Assembly: GCF_023278565.1 (NCBI RefSeq)
Contig: NC_064673.1
Location: forward strand, 124,001 to 188,000
Direction of reading: 5' to 3'
DNA: 64,000 nucleotides
From: Colletotrichum lupini
Lineage: Eukaryota; Ascomycota; Sordariomycetes; Glomerellales; Glomerellaceae
A program made the position numbers and the translations under genes. The notes under the pieces were generated by a model. The model saw nothing but the letters and a program-made list of their open reading frames with translations. It was not told the origin of the DNA and searched no databases. Shown in pieces: positions 45,743 to 57,869 of the stretch. The stretch's first letter is position 1; each line of letters starts with the position of its first letter.

Positions 45743-46715
45743 CGTGTCTTGGAGGATGCGATGGCTTGCTACTCGATGAAGTTAGTTGCAGTAGAAAAAC
45801 AACATCGCGGGTTTGAACGTATAACTGACGAGATCATCTGGTGTGTAGGTTTTTAGTACGGCTGATGGACATCGACAGGCGGGTGATGGCGAGGTCCGCA
45901 GGACAACCACAAAGAAGTGATATTGTGAGGTCCGCCCCTCTAACAACACGTATGTATTCGTTTAGGGCTAATGGCTGTTCTCTGAGTCTGGCTGCCTTAG
46001 GTAGGTACACGACTGCAAAATCTCGTCCGGTAGCGACTTCCCCTGATGATATCAACCACCTCATTCAAGAGCTTGCCGTATACCACGTGACCACAGCAGA
46101 GGATGTGATTGACCTGGCCAATGGAGAATAAAGCAAAATATGTTCAACGGTATGAAGTTTGACAATGGACTACAACCTGCTTCCCAATGCTCTTTGTGAG
46201 TGTACTAATCTATTTGCCATTTAGGTCCTGTACATCGCGTGTATTCTAGCAACTCCTCAAGATGATCAAAAACCCAGTCAGTAAGGTACTAGGTAGGTAG
46301 GTAGTCGAGGTTGTCACTCCATTTCCGACCTTGATGTTGACCGGTAGTTCCATCACTTTGACAGCCGAACCAGGCCGTGCTCAGCTGGGATAGTGGAGAT
46401 CTAGACGGGGTGAAAGTGGGTGGTGCCTTCCGTTTTCTGAGTCTACTGGACGATTTGATGGGCTTTCATTGGTCTGATTAAACAGCCCCAATTAAACGGA
46501 ACTCTCGCTTAAGGCACCTTGATACGCTTAGGTAATCCGCTTTGGAGATACTGCCGTTATGTTCCTGTGGAGGTCGCCGTGGTTCTCCAATCAAACTCCT
46601 CATTCCATTCTTCAAGTTAACCTTGGGTGCCTTATCTTACCTGGTAACTTACCTTACCTTGACTCAAGTTCGGAAGGGGACTTTCATGTATCCCCTCTAA
46701 GACGTTCAATCGGAT
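45743..46715. other. Intergenic region upstream of the copia-bearing regulator gene
   Basis: The divergent spacer between paralog B (-) and the regulator (+). It holds AGGTAGGTAGGTAG at about 46291-46304 and TACCT-rich sequence at about 46630-46665, the same word family as in 41.7-42.5 kb. A possible 88-codon frame (45867-46131, +) ends in a helical-looking segment but has no homologue that I recognise and no splice partners. Confidence 0.4.
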
Positions 46716-49700
46716 ATGTCAGACAGTGTGACCAGAGGAGACAGGCGACGTCGATTCGCCAAGGTTAACATCTGTTAGTATCCTTATTATAGGGTAGTTA
46801 GTTCGAACCGTAGTTAACGAAGAGATTAATTGAACTATATAAATATTTACGTAGTAAGTATAAAAAAGAGGTTCTAACTATAAGTTAGGCTAGCTATGAT
46901 AATTATAAATAGGGCCCCTAATTAGCCCCTACGTAGTCGGCTATATACCGCGGTCGAATTAAACTTCTAATCCGATACTAACTTTCTCTTTTTTTTATCG
47001 ATTTAACTACTACGGTTAGAAATATAATTCGACCTCGGGCCCGTTTACTAAGTCGTCTTTTTTTCCCCTTTTTCTTTACTCTTTTTATATAGCCTATTCT
47101 TCTATTCGTATAATAACTTTTCTATTACTTACGAATTACTCTAATCCCTTATTTAGTACTACTTTTATAAAAGCGTTTACGAGGTTATTTTTATTATTAA
47201 TCTAATAGATCTCGAGTATCTTGCGCTTTTTATACGATTACCTAAGGGCTATAATATCGATTATAAGCCTCTTTTCCTTCGTCGTTTTTAATTTAATAAG
47301 GTATTTATATAGCGAGTAGGAATCTATATAAATAACCGTTAGAATAAGTAAAAAACTAATTCGATTAGTAATTTTCTTTAGCGTCGTTAAAATCGTATAA
47401 GAGAGGTTAACGCCGTTAACTATACTATAGACCTCCGACGCTAATATACTTCTTATTACCCGCTTACTTTTAGTTAACGAGTAATAAATTATATTACTAT
47501 ATATAGTAAATTCGCTCTCGCTTATACTCTCGTTAGCTAGGATAATAATATACCCTAATTATAAAGTAAGGTCGTTATTATTTATAAATAACCTATTAAT
47601 AAAGACGTAGAGCTTATTAATCGTAAGGTCGATTAGGTAGTAAACGAGACCTTAATTAAGATTCGTTTACTACTACTTAAGCCGCTTATTAAGTACCTCG
47701 ACGTCTTATTTAGTTAGATCTATAGCCTATACTACCCTAGTATAGTTAAAAGTTACCTTGGGCTAATAAATACTTATAATATATACCCCTCGCGCGAGCT
47801 TAGCCTTATACCGCTTTTTAACGTTAATTACGTTTAGATCGACAAGGTTAATTTTCTTACCCTACCCTTTTTATTAAAAAACGACGGTTTCCCCTTCGAT
47901 TATAAGAATCCTACCGTTAAATACTAAGGGGGTATTTATTATAAGGACCTCTTTTAGCTTCGTTACGAAGCCCGCTTTTTAAAGCTCCTTATCTTCCTTT
48001 TTTATAAAGTTAATATTAGATAGGCTTAATATATCGTCGGTTTATATTCCGACGATCCTAAATTAGTTACTTTTATACTCTACGATTAGTAAGTACGGGT
48101 CGTACGTAGAGGTAACTATTAATAGTTAATTAATATAAAAATCGTAGTAAGTAGCTTACTAATAGGTGCCCGATTTTGCGAGCCTATATAATAGCTTAAG
48201 CACTTTAATAATCGTACTTTCTAAGTACTTACTAGCTATTTTTTTTAGTAAATAGGCTAGGATTTTCCTTATAAGCCCTATAGCCGATTAAGTATAGGCC
48301 TAGGTAATATTACGGCTCTAAATCTCGTATCCTTTCTTCCGTAGCGATACTATTAATACTATTATTAATCGTTAGCTATAGCACTATATAATAAGCGATT
48401 ATATAAGTAGCGTCGCCTTTTTAATATTACCGTACCCCTAAATTACGTATCTAGACTTCTTATACAGCTAGGGTATTCCTTTCTTTTTAATCTTACGAAC
48501 TATTCGTAATTTAAATATATAGAGGTTTATATATTTTTTTAGGTTATATAAGATAAATCGATAGACCCCTCGATCGCAAAGAGTATTTATTTCGATAAGA
48601 TCTAATCCCTTATACGGTTTTTTAGTAATTATAATTACGCCTTCCTTACGTAGTTTAACTACTAGCTCGAAATCGGCTTTCTCTTTTACTATATAAAAAG
48701 TATTAATTACCTCGTCGCTAGTAATAAATTATTACGTTAGGGCTTACTATCGTAGTCTTCTACGACGTCTCGCTAGTAATATTAGTGCTCTTTTAGTAAT
48801 TTCCTCTTCTTCGTCGTTTATTAGTACTATTACGACGATTTCGTCGAGGATAATTTCCTATACCTCTACCGCGGGTTATATAGTTTCCCCTAGCTCTTCT
48901 TTTTCTTATAAATTAGAAATTACCTCGTTAGGATCTATATAGTACGGTCTAACTACCGTAATTAATACTTTAAGTAGCTAGTCGCGATTTCTTACGACTA
49001 TATAAGAGCGCTTATTAACGGAAATTAACTTATATAGCCTAGCCTATTATTAAGTAATTTCGTACTATACTCGTACCTCCGAATTTAGTAGTATATTTAG
49101 ATTATCCCCTATATCGGGCCTATTATGCGTAGTAATTACCTCGTTAACTTACCTTTTTATATTTACCTCGCGCAGTACCCGTATTACTTTTTTAATTACT
49201 CGGGCTTATTAGCTCATACTTAGTAACGGTAGCGAGGCTAAGGTCGTTCTTAAATATACTTTAAATACTAATAGCGTTAGTATAAGTCCGTTAGGCCCTA
49301 TAATATCGTTATAGTATTTAAGTACTATCTAGAGGTATTCGTCGTTAGTAAAATCCGGATTTTCCTTTTTAATAATTCTAAACGCCCTTTTTAATTACTA
49401 ATATACCCTCTTTACTTTTCTAATACTATAGTACGCTTTAATAAGTACGACTTTTAGTTATATACCGTAGGCCGTCGTATTATCCCTAAATTCTACTGAC
49501 TTAAAGCTAGTACTAGCGTCGGTTCTAATACTATCTAGCGGTCCTTAGTATATATCGATTTAGCTTTTTCGTAGGGCTACCTATACTATCTTTACTTATA
49601 GATCCCGGAGGAATTACCCTACTTAAAAGGATATAGCTACGTCGATTATATATAGTACTAGCCGACTATTTAAATAGAAAATATTAACGACGATTTCCTA

Positions 49701-52700
49701 GTTAAAGTTAAGCTTATTACGCAATTTAAACTTAAATCTACATAGGCTCTGCGCATTTATTTAGTATTAGTAGCATACTTTCGTTAACTACTCTAGCGCC
49801 CCTATTTTAATATTATTATTACCTAATTACTTTAAGAGGTTATATAGCCTCGTAACTAATAAGTACCCAAATCTCTAATATAGTCTTTTAAGCTTACTTT
49901 CCGTTAAGTAATTAATTAACTTCGTATCGTTAGTAAGCTTTATAAACGTATACCCCTATCGTCGTTCGACTATTTTAAAATACTTACTACTAAAGATTTT
50001 ATTCCTTATATTATTAAATATAATACCTAGTCGATCTATATCTTTTAGATATAGGAAAAATGGGGTATTAACGGGTAAAATATAAAAAGTTATTATTCCG
50101 AAGTACGTTTTTATTTTTACTATACCTAGGGCGACGATTTCCTTACCTAGGCCAAAACTAATCCTCGTAATACCCGCCGTCGACGTATTAAGCGTTACTA
50201 GCGCGATCTTCTATAGCGCTTAGAATTGCCCTTTTCCTCTAGTTAACTATTATAATACCTTAGTATTTAGGATAATCCTATAGAAATCGTCTAGGCCGTA
50301 CCTTTTACTTACGTAAAATACTTATACGAGCTTAGTATTTAAGGGATCTAAGTAATATAAAAAGGACCCCTCTAGCTACCCCTAGATATACTCGGTATTA
50401 TATTCCTTTTTTTTAAATATTAAGAGAGAGAGCGTCTTCTCCTTAATTATTAAAAGAATAGGCTTTGGCCCTATTAGATTCGCCCTTTTAGCTACCTCTA
50501 TATCCGTTATTTAAGGGACCTTCCCTTATTATCTATAAATAAAAGCCTACTTATTAAGAGCTTTTACTACCCTCTATTCGTTTAGCTTTATATATCCTCT
50601 AGAGGCTAAAGGGGCAAAAAAAGAGTAGTTAATATTATCAATTTCGTTATAATCTAATTTATTAATATAGGGGGTAAGATCTTCTTTATTTTCCGAATCT
50701 TTTATAAAGGGTATATGCTTTAAGCTACTACTTTAGCTACCGTTACTAAGTTCCGTGCCCCTAGATCTGCCCTTATATATAATAAGGAATTAGTTAAACC
50801 GACGAGGGCTAGTTTTACTATCTACTACCCTCGACTTTTTATACTATTCGTACGATTTAGCACGCTCTTCCTTAGAGTAGTTACTTAACTAATATCTATC
50901 TTTTTTATAAATATAGCATTGCTTCTTTTATTACCCTACTTATAAGTTAAATCTCTACTTATTTAACGAATCTAAGCCTCTTTACTAGCGATTACTATAT
51001 CTAGCCTCTTTTTTTTTTATTATATATTCGATCGACCTAATATTATTAATAAGGGCCGTCGTATACTTAGAAGTAGGTTTAGCGCGGTATTCTCGCTTTA
51101 ATATTAAAGCTAGATCTTAGCCTTAAGTAGAGTATCTCGTAGTCTTTAGGTACTTAGTATAGGGTAATCTTTACCTCTAGTATACGCTAGACTATAATAT
51201 AAAAATATCCGACTTTCCGCTCGTTTATCCCCTTATTTAGCTAGGTTTTCGCTAGCTTATTAATTTAATTAATAAGCTCTTCGAGGATCTCTACTCGCAA
51301 TTTGCCCTTTATTATCTTAGCTATAAATATAAAAGAAATCGCTCGTAGCTTAGATAGGAGCTCTAGGTTCTTATTATAGGTCTTAAAACGGCTTCGGATT
51401 GCGTTAATTATACTAAAAAAGTTATTTTAATCGAAATTACGCACCGCTTTATAATAGTAATTAGAGGCTTTACCTATAAGTACGATATTAATTACCGAAT
51501 AGTACTAGTATTCCCTAATTCCGACTTTTTTATAATAATCGTAAAATATCGTTAGGGTTTTTTATAAAACCTTATACTTCCCCCTAGAGTATAATTTCTC
51601 TTTTAAGAAGATCTTTTTAAGGTCTATAAATTGCTTCGTATTCGTTATTAGATTTTTAATATTTATATACGAACCCTACGTCGCTACGTATTATTAATAA
51701 CTTCGGGTCGTCTACCTCCTTTTTTATTAGCCAATCGGTACCGAATTTCGTATTAGTAACGGTAATAAGTTATAGATTAAAATAGGTAGAATTATCGATT
51801 ATCGTACCTCTAGTATTATATTTTACCCCGGTATATCCTTTTATAACGATAAATTTCCGTTAGTAATTATAAAGAGGAAATCTAGGTCGTTTACCCTTTT
51901 TCTAAATTCGTTAAAGCGATTATACGCTCTATCGACTTATACTTAGTTTTATAATACGAATTCCTCTTTTATAATTATTACTATTAGTATTTCGTATAGC
52001 TCTTGCGATTATAATTACGCTAGTAATACCCCTCGCTTATAAAAGAATTTATTAATAGCTTTTATAATTCCTAAGCTTGCGCTCGCGAACTATTTATTTA
52101 GTTAGTAACTAAGGTCGTTTACGATTTTATAGAATAGGGGTTACCCCTATAGCCCCTTTTTCTTATAGACTTTAGTTAAATAGATTAATACTATGTTAAT
52201 TTACTCGCCGTTAAGCTAATCCGCGATTCTATATATCTATATCCTTTAATAATCCGGGTTAATATTTACTTACTTATAAGGGATTAGGATTTTATTTAAG
52301 ATCGGGTTTCGTCCTCCTTTTTTTTATCCTAACTCGCTAAGGGTCGTGCTCTAGCTTATACCCGTATTAGTAGTCGCTAGCGTATTTAATTTTAATAGGG
52401 ATATATTTAATCCGCGCGCAGGTCGTAGTAAATCTATACTTTTACTACTTAACGAATTTATTAAAGTCTAGGAAATTCCTACTTCCTCTCGCCGTCTCGC
52501 TATTACTCTCGTTTTTATTATTTTTAGTAATTATTATTACCTTTCTAAATCGCTAACTATTATATTTACTAAGATCCTCTTTTTTATTTAGTATAAAAGG
52601 GTAGGTTTTAATAGTTCTTTTTAATAATAATAGTAGTAAACGTTTATATTACTATAAGAAGATATAGTAATTAGTCTCGGGATCTTTACTAGTTACTAAT

Positions 52701-55700
52701 TTCTACTATCCTATATACTTCTAGCCTCCTAAGCCTCGTGCTCTTTATAATCTCTAAATAGCTTTTTTAGTTAATTTCCGAGATCCGTAATACTCTTAGC
52801 TTAATACCGTTAGGACCTCTAAATCCCCTCCTCTTTTATTAAACCGTCCCCTATACTATATTCCTAAATAATACCCGGGGGGTAGTTAAGGGAGCTATAA
52901 AGAGGTTATCTAAATTGCGGGCTTAAGGTCGTACTTATAAGATCCTCGTAATAATAAACTTTCTTATATATTATAAATCTCTTAGCTTAATAACTCTTAT
53001 AAAGTTACTTTTATTACTAAATAAGAATATTTACGTTTAGAGATCCCCTTTTTTAATTACGTAGTACTTTTTTATACCGTACTTCTATTAATTTAACTAG
53101 TTAATTTCTAATCGCGGGCCGGCTATGGAAAAATCGTTTAGTAAAAAAGCTACTCGGGGCGACGGTAAAAGGCTAGTTACTTAAATAGTTCCGTTAATTA
53201 ACGTAGTTTAACGTAATAAATATTAACCTCTCGTAAGTAATAAAGGGCTACGATTACTTAATTCCGTACGGTATTCGAGAATCGCCTCCTTTTTTATCTA
53301 TTTCTATAAGGTTAATTAATACGAATCTCTTATCCCGTACGGTATTAAGAAGTCGTCTCTTCTATATAGCGAGATACTTTATTAATCTACGATAATAAAA
53401 TTTAATTACTAATTAGTATTAGTATCCTTATTATAGGGTAGTTAGTTCGAACCGTAGTTAACGAAGAGATTAATTAAACTATATAAATATCTACGTAGTA
53501 GGTATAAAAAGGAGGTTCTAACCGTAGGTTAGGCTAGCTACGATAATCGTAAATAGGGCCCCCAATTGGCCCCTGCGCAGTCGGCTGTATGCCGCGGTCG
53601 AATTGGACTTCTAATCCGATAACATCCTTTGGACGTCCTTGTCAACATTTTTGGTAGCTGATGATCTCGACAGGCCTGCGACTTGTGTCGCATGAAGAAG
53701 GTCAAGTGTGACGGCGGTAGACCCAAGTGTACTAGATGTCTGGAGCTGTCTCTCATGTGCAACTATGCCGACGTTGTTAAACCATTCAAGCGGCGGACGC
53801 GGTCCAGTAGGGCGCAGGCAACAGCTGGAACCTCAGTGTCCGGATCACCTGATGATGGCTCGACTCGAGCCGAAGTATGTGTCCCAAATCATGACAATTT
53901 ACAGGCAGCACCCGTTTCTCAAGAGCCCCCGTCCGAGCTGCACAGCAGCGGCAGCACTCCTCCTTCATGCGGAACGCGACCCTCTCCTTCTATAGGTTGG
54001 TTTGAATCAGAGATCAGTGGTTGTACTAGGGAAAATGTTCGTTGTCATTGACGATTTATCTCTTCAAGACTCTCTCATGGGTGCAGGACGAGACTTGAGA
54101 TATTTCGGTACGAGAGGTCTCTATTCCGAACCAAATGCAAAAGTTGATTCCCTCTATGTCGGATTGGAAGTCCAATTCGACCGCGGCATACAGCCGACTG
54201 CGCAGGGGCCAATTGGGGGCCCTATTTACGATTATCATAGCCAGCCCAACCTACGGTTGGAACCTCCTTTTTACACCTACTACGCAGATATTCATATAGT
54301 TCAATTGATCTCTTCGTCAACTACGGTTCGAACCAACTACCCTGTAATAGGGATACCAACACTCTAGGCCCATCTTCCGCTATCGCGTTATTTCGAACTC
54401 GACCGCCACCGTTCGACGAGCAAACAGCATCGGCCCGGCGTCCAAATACCCAGTCGGGCTCAAAAACAGGATCTTGGTCTCTATGGACTCACTCCAAATT
54501 ACAAGGAGTCTTTGAGAAACGGGTTCACTGCCATCTGCCGTCGTGGCCTGAAGCTCTTTCACTGGTTACGGCCTTCTTCGAGGAAAAATACATGGCTTTA
54601 CCGCTCTTCCACCCACCTGCCTTTGTCGCACTGCTTGGTCAGCAATATTCTGGAGATTTCGATGGTGGCCCTGCCTGGTGGACCTCATTCAACGCTGTTC
54701 TGGCAATTTCTCAAAGGAGACGCGTTGAACAAGGGATGTCTGACGACAAGGAACTGGCCTGGGGCTATGCGGCCAACGCACTCGACACGGTTCTGGACAT
54801 ACTCATGAGGGCCACTCAAGTCATGTCGGTCCAAGCTCTGCTGATATTAGCCTGGTTCTTTCTGGGAACTCCCAATCCACAGCCCAGCTTCATGTTGGTT
54901 GCCAACGCCATTCGACTCGCACACACCATCGGGTTACACAGAAAGGAGTGCAGCTCGTCGCTGAGCCCTATAGAGAAAGCGACGAGAGCCAATGTATTCT
55001 GGCTTGCTTTCTCTCTGGACCGAGAGTTGAGTCTACGGACCGGGCGGCCTCCTGCGCAAGATTTCGGCGGCTTTGAGGTTGATTTGCCTGATTTACTGTT
55101 GCAGCATGACTTCAGCACCCATGCTCCTTCCAACGGGCTGGTCAACATTTTCATAGCCGCTTCTCGCCTGGCTGTCATCCAAGCTAAACTATATTCCAAG
55201 ATTTATCTTGGAGAAGGGGTTAACCCAGGCGTCATTTCAGATGCTACGCAAGCACTAAACCAGGACTTAGATGACTGGCGAGCGGAGTTTTCGACAGTCT
55301 TGGATCTTGATAGTCATCCCGAGCTGACCAACTACTCTTCTGTTCTACGCTTGAACTACACCTATCGGCATTGCGTGATTCTGGTTCATCGGGCACAGAG
55401 CGAATATGACTGGAGGTCTTTGGCGTCGTCGGAGCGGTCATCTACAGTTCTGTCAGGCCAGGTCACAACCTCTATTCAGAACTCTGTGGATGCTGCTAGA
55501 GCAATTCTCCAGCTGGATGTACTCGTCCCGGATACCTGGAAAAGCTTGACTTGGTAAGTAATCCCATTGTGCGAACCGTGTCGCAATTTTTACGAACAGT
55601 TGCTAATTATTCCTACTAGGGACGTGATTCCGATCAGTGTCACTGCCACCCTCATCCTGTCCCTTTATACTTTGCGTCGACCCCGCACACCAAACGTCGC

Positions 55701-56130
55701 CGAGGACCTCGGTTCTGTCTCAAAAGCTCTGAAGCGTCTTGCCTCCATCGAATTTTCTGAACCTGGCTCATATTTGACTCCGGTACGAACGGTGTGTCAG
55801 GATGCGTACAGGGCTGCCCTAGGGGCCTTCAATACGTCCAACAGCACATCATCGCAACCAGGAAATACGACCTCTGACCAAGGCCAAACTGCCGCTCACG
55901 GCAAACAAGTCCACCAAGAGAGCACTTCGGACACCATGCGAGACTCTTCTCAAGTGGCTTTATCAGATCTTTCTCCCCTGCTCGAGCCTCATCACGAAGC
56001 AACTTCGAATCCAAGCAACGGGATCAACGGAACTAGCTTTTTGCCGTTTGACCAGAATACCCTCGATTCTTGGGGTGTTCCTTGGGGATTTGAACATCTT
56101 TTGGGAGACGATACTTCGATGTTCATCTGA
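46716..56130 (+). CDS. Zn2Cys6 transcription factor with transposons in introns 1 and 3
   Basis: Predicted exons are 46716-46763, 53674-53874, 53996-54107, 54368-55553 and 55620-56130, 685 codons in all. Exon 1 encodes 16 residues ending RRRRFAK. Exon 2 opens with the zinc cluster ACDLCRMKKVKCDGG: C18-X2-C21-X6-C28-X6-C35-X2-C38-X6-C45. Exon 4 holds the fungal-specific TF domain, with ANAIRLAHTIGLHRKE and RANVFWLAFSLDRELSLRTGRPPA. Intron 1 is 6,910 bp because a copia element with a 5-bp target duplication lies in it; without these it is 56 bp. Intron 3 is 260 bp and contains a solo LTR; without it, 50 bp. Intron 4 (55554-55619) is ordinary. The intron 2 boundaries (53875-53995) are the least certain. 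All joined phases agree, so the gene may still be functional. It neighbours, and may control, the convergent CoA-transferase and dehydratase genes. Confidence 0.8.
46773..46977 (-). repeat. 3' LTR of copia copy 2
   Basis: The 205-bp reverse complement of the family LTR. It begins TGTTAGTATCC and ends TAATCCGATA. It is heavily RIP-mutated. Confidence 0.93.
53417..53621 (-). repeat. 5' LTR of copia copy 2
   Basis: A 205-bp LTR. Its first half in plus-strand order is RIP-changed, while the last 80 bases, including the GGCCCCCAATTGGCCCC segment, are nearly identical to the clean solo LTRs. Confidence 0.93.
54108..54367 (+). other. Intron 3 of the regulator, containing a solo LTR
   Basis: Donor TTCG|GTACGAG at 54108, acceptor CTCTAG ending at 54367. 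Without the 205-bp LTR and one 5-bp target copy the intron is 50 bp. The joined frame reads RYFG-PSSAIALF without a stop. The target duplication CTCTA supplies the bases of the 3' splice site on the exon side of the LTR. Confidence 0.75.
54157..54361 (+). mobile_element. Solo LTR of the copia family inside intron 3
   Basis: A 205-bp LTR with target duplication CTCTA (54152-54156 and 54362-54366). It is identical to the solo LTR at 2080-2284 except for one G-to-A change (TATCATAG instead of TATCGTAG). It shows no other RIP damage. It is oriented as the host gene, opposite to copy 2 in intron 1. Confidence 0.93.
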
Positions 56131-56189
56131 TAAGCTAAAGCGTGCCCGGGGCTATTTGCCATTCCGGACGAAGATACATACAACAAGCT

Positions 56190-57869
56190 TCATGAGATCC
56201 ACTCGGGCTTCGACCTTCCTCTTCGACCTGTCGGCTCCTCCCACCCAATTTGAGTCGTTTGAAACTTGAACGCGGGAGCCAGAACTCTGATGTCCTCGTC
56301 GAGCCCGTAGTTCCGTCCGCTCATGTCCCAGAAGTATTCGGGATGGGTGAAGATGTCGGGGCGAATCTTCTTCCAAGACTGGTGCGTCCTACCAACTAGA
56401 GTGCCCATATCGTCGTAATGCCGCGGGCTGAAGTCGGGATCCCGGGCTCTGAGCTCTCGTTGCTGCTCTTCGGAGTAAAGGCCCAGGTTGTAGTACCAAA
56501 TATTGTACTGCGTCAAGCTGATCTCAATATCAAACGTGACATCCTCCGATGTACGAGCAATCAAGGCCTGGATGGCAGCCGTGGCACCAACCAAGCCTGT
56601 CTGGTAATCAGAGTTGGCTGAACATTCGTTAGCAAGCATCCATGTGCTCCAGCGAGTCCGAATGACTTACGCAAAAGCGGGACAACAGCCTCATCTAGGC
56701 CGAGAAATTTGCCTTGCAGATGAGAAAGCCCAACCAAGCAGTCACTAATCTGCTGCCATCCAGATCGATGAGCTAGTGGTCCCTTGAATCCGTAACAGTT
56801 CTCCCGCATGTAGATCAGGCTGGGATTCAACTCTCGCAAGGAGGTCGTATCGAATCCCAGTCTCTTTAGAGCACCTGGACGATATCCATCTACTAGGATA
56901 TCGGCACCCTTTACGAGTTCAGCAAAAGTCCTCTTGCCATCGTCCGTCTTGAGATCAATGTTGGTATCCCGTTTTCCCGTTTGCAAGTCTGGCATTGTCG
57001 CCCCAAAGTCGGGCAGCTTATCGCATGACACGCGGAGAACATCGGCTCCGAGGACGCTCAGCATCTTGGACACCGCCGGGGCCGCAATGACCCGGGAAAA
57101 GTCAATGATCCTGATGCCCGCGAGCGGCTTGAACCCCTGATCATCTCGCGCTTTCGGCCACTCTTTCCTCGGAGCGGGCACTCGGGTCATGTTCCATAGT
57201 GGTTCCTTGGACATGGTTTTGCCTTGCTCGCTGGTGAAGAACTCATCTGGTGTGTAGCATACGACACCTGCTTGTTTGTACTTCTCGTTGGCGACTTCTT
57301 CGATTTCTTTGGAATGCCAATGGGTGACTTTCTCGGTGTAGATCTTGATGGCTTCTTCTGGGGTCACGTCGACATCTTCAACACCCAACATCTCCATTGT
57401 TGGCCCAGCGTTCATCGACCCGTGCAAGTGGTACCATCTGCCGTCCTTGGTTTTGTAGACATTTGTTGCGTACCGCCTGATGGGCTTTGAGGACTGGTGT
57501 ATGTCCATCTTGGCAATCTCTGCCGCCATCTGCGGGTTCTGAAGAAACTGCTTGCCGCCGACCGTTGGCAGCAGAACGGATTCCAGGAAAAGCGTCGCGG
57601 AGTCGGTGTTGACTTGGACATCTTGATACTCTGTTCCGTACCTCTCTGCCGCAGCGACGTTAGCTGCGGTGGGCTAACAGGGCGGTTAGAGAAGCGGACG
57701 ACTCGGTGATTTTCAAGGGCGTGAGGACGAATGGTTTCGCATCATCTCCAAGAAACTTGACTTTTGTAGCGGCTTTCTTGAAAGAGTCTGGGAGACGCAA
57801 GGCGGGGTCGGCCAGCAAAACATCATTGAGAATTCGAGATGCCTCGGAAAAGACTGAATAGTCTGCCAT
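56190..57869 (-). CDS. CoA-transferase family III (CaiB/BaiF-like) protein with apparent frameshift
   Basis: Start at 57869. A 53-bp intron (56670-56618; GTAAGT, CTAAC branch, TTCAG) joins AVVPLL to PNSDYQTG. The C-terminus is at 56190. Family marks are ATNVYKTKDGRWYHLHGSMNAGPTMEMLG, then GIRIIDFSRVIAAPAVSKMLSVLGADVLRV (the CaiB N-terminal motif), DLKTDDGKRTF, and MRENCYGFKGPLAHRSGWQQISD. Fungal members of this type have about 550 residues, as here. They move CoA between carboxylic acids, probably in the cytosol, mitochondria or peroxisomes; the substrate is unknown. Oddity: the first exon (ITESSASLTALLA) and the next conserved block (NVAAAERYGTEYQDVQVNTD) are in different frames, with stops at 57660-57662 and 57674-57676, and no credible intron lies between. 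This suggests a 1-base insertion (or 2-base deletion) or a sequence error. Its 3' end is 59 bases from that of the regulator. Confidence 0.8.
56618..56670 (-). other. Intron of the CoA-transferase gene
   Basis: A 53-bp intron on the minus strand with donor GTAAGT, branch TTGCTAAC and acceptor TTCAG. It restores the conserved PNSDYQTGL motif at the junction. Confidence 0.85.

Larger units (their letters stand above)
46773..53621 (-). mobile_element. Full-length Ty1/copia retrotransposon, RIP-degraded (copy 2)
   Basis: A 6,849-bp element of the same family as 3811-10662, in the opposite orientation. Its LTRs are 46773-46977 and 53417-53621 (205 bp each), and the perfect target duplication ACATC is at 46768-46772 and 53622-53626. 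The internal modules mirror copy 1, with the zinc-knuckle region near 50.9 kb and the RT region near 48.0 kb on the minus strand. The body is dense in TA and stops. The outer 80 bases of the 5' LTR (right end) are almost undamaged, while the 3' LTR (left end) is heavily changed. It lies within intron 1 of the Zn2Cys6 gene, antisense to it. Confidence 0.95.
46764..53673 (+). other. Giant intron 1 (6.9 kb) created by retrotransposon insertion
   Basis: The donor AAG|GTTAAC at 46764 lies only 4 bases before the target duplication ACATC, and the acceptor GACAG at 53669-53673 lies 47 bases after the second copy. Branch-like GCTGATG is near 53657. Removing the element (6,849 bp) and one target copy leaves a normal 56-bp intron joining RRRRFAK to ACDLCR, the usual junction in this regulator family. 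Confidence 0.82.

Noticed and set aside
45867..46131. 88-codon plus-strand frame with a helical-looking C-terminus
   Set aside because: Short, no homology recognised, lies in a promoter region; not distinguishable from chance.
54002..54367. Open frame that reads from the regulator through the solo LTR
   Set aside because: The LTR happens to be open in this frame, but a spliced model (54107 to 54368) restores the conserved RYFG-PSSAIALF junction, so the LTR part is better explained as intron.
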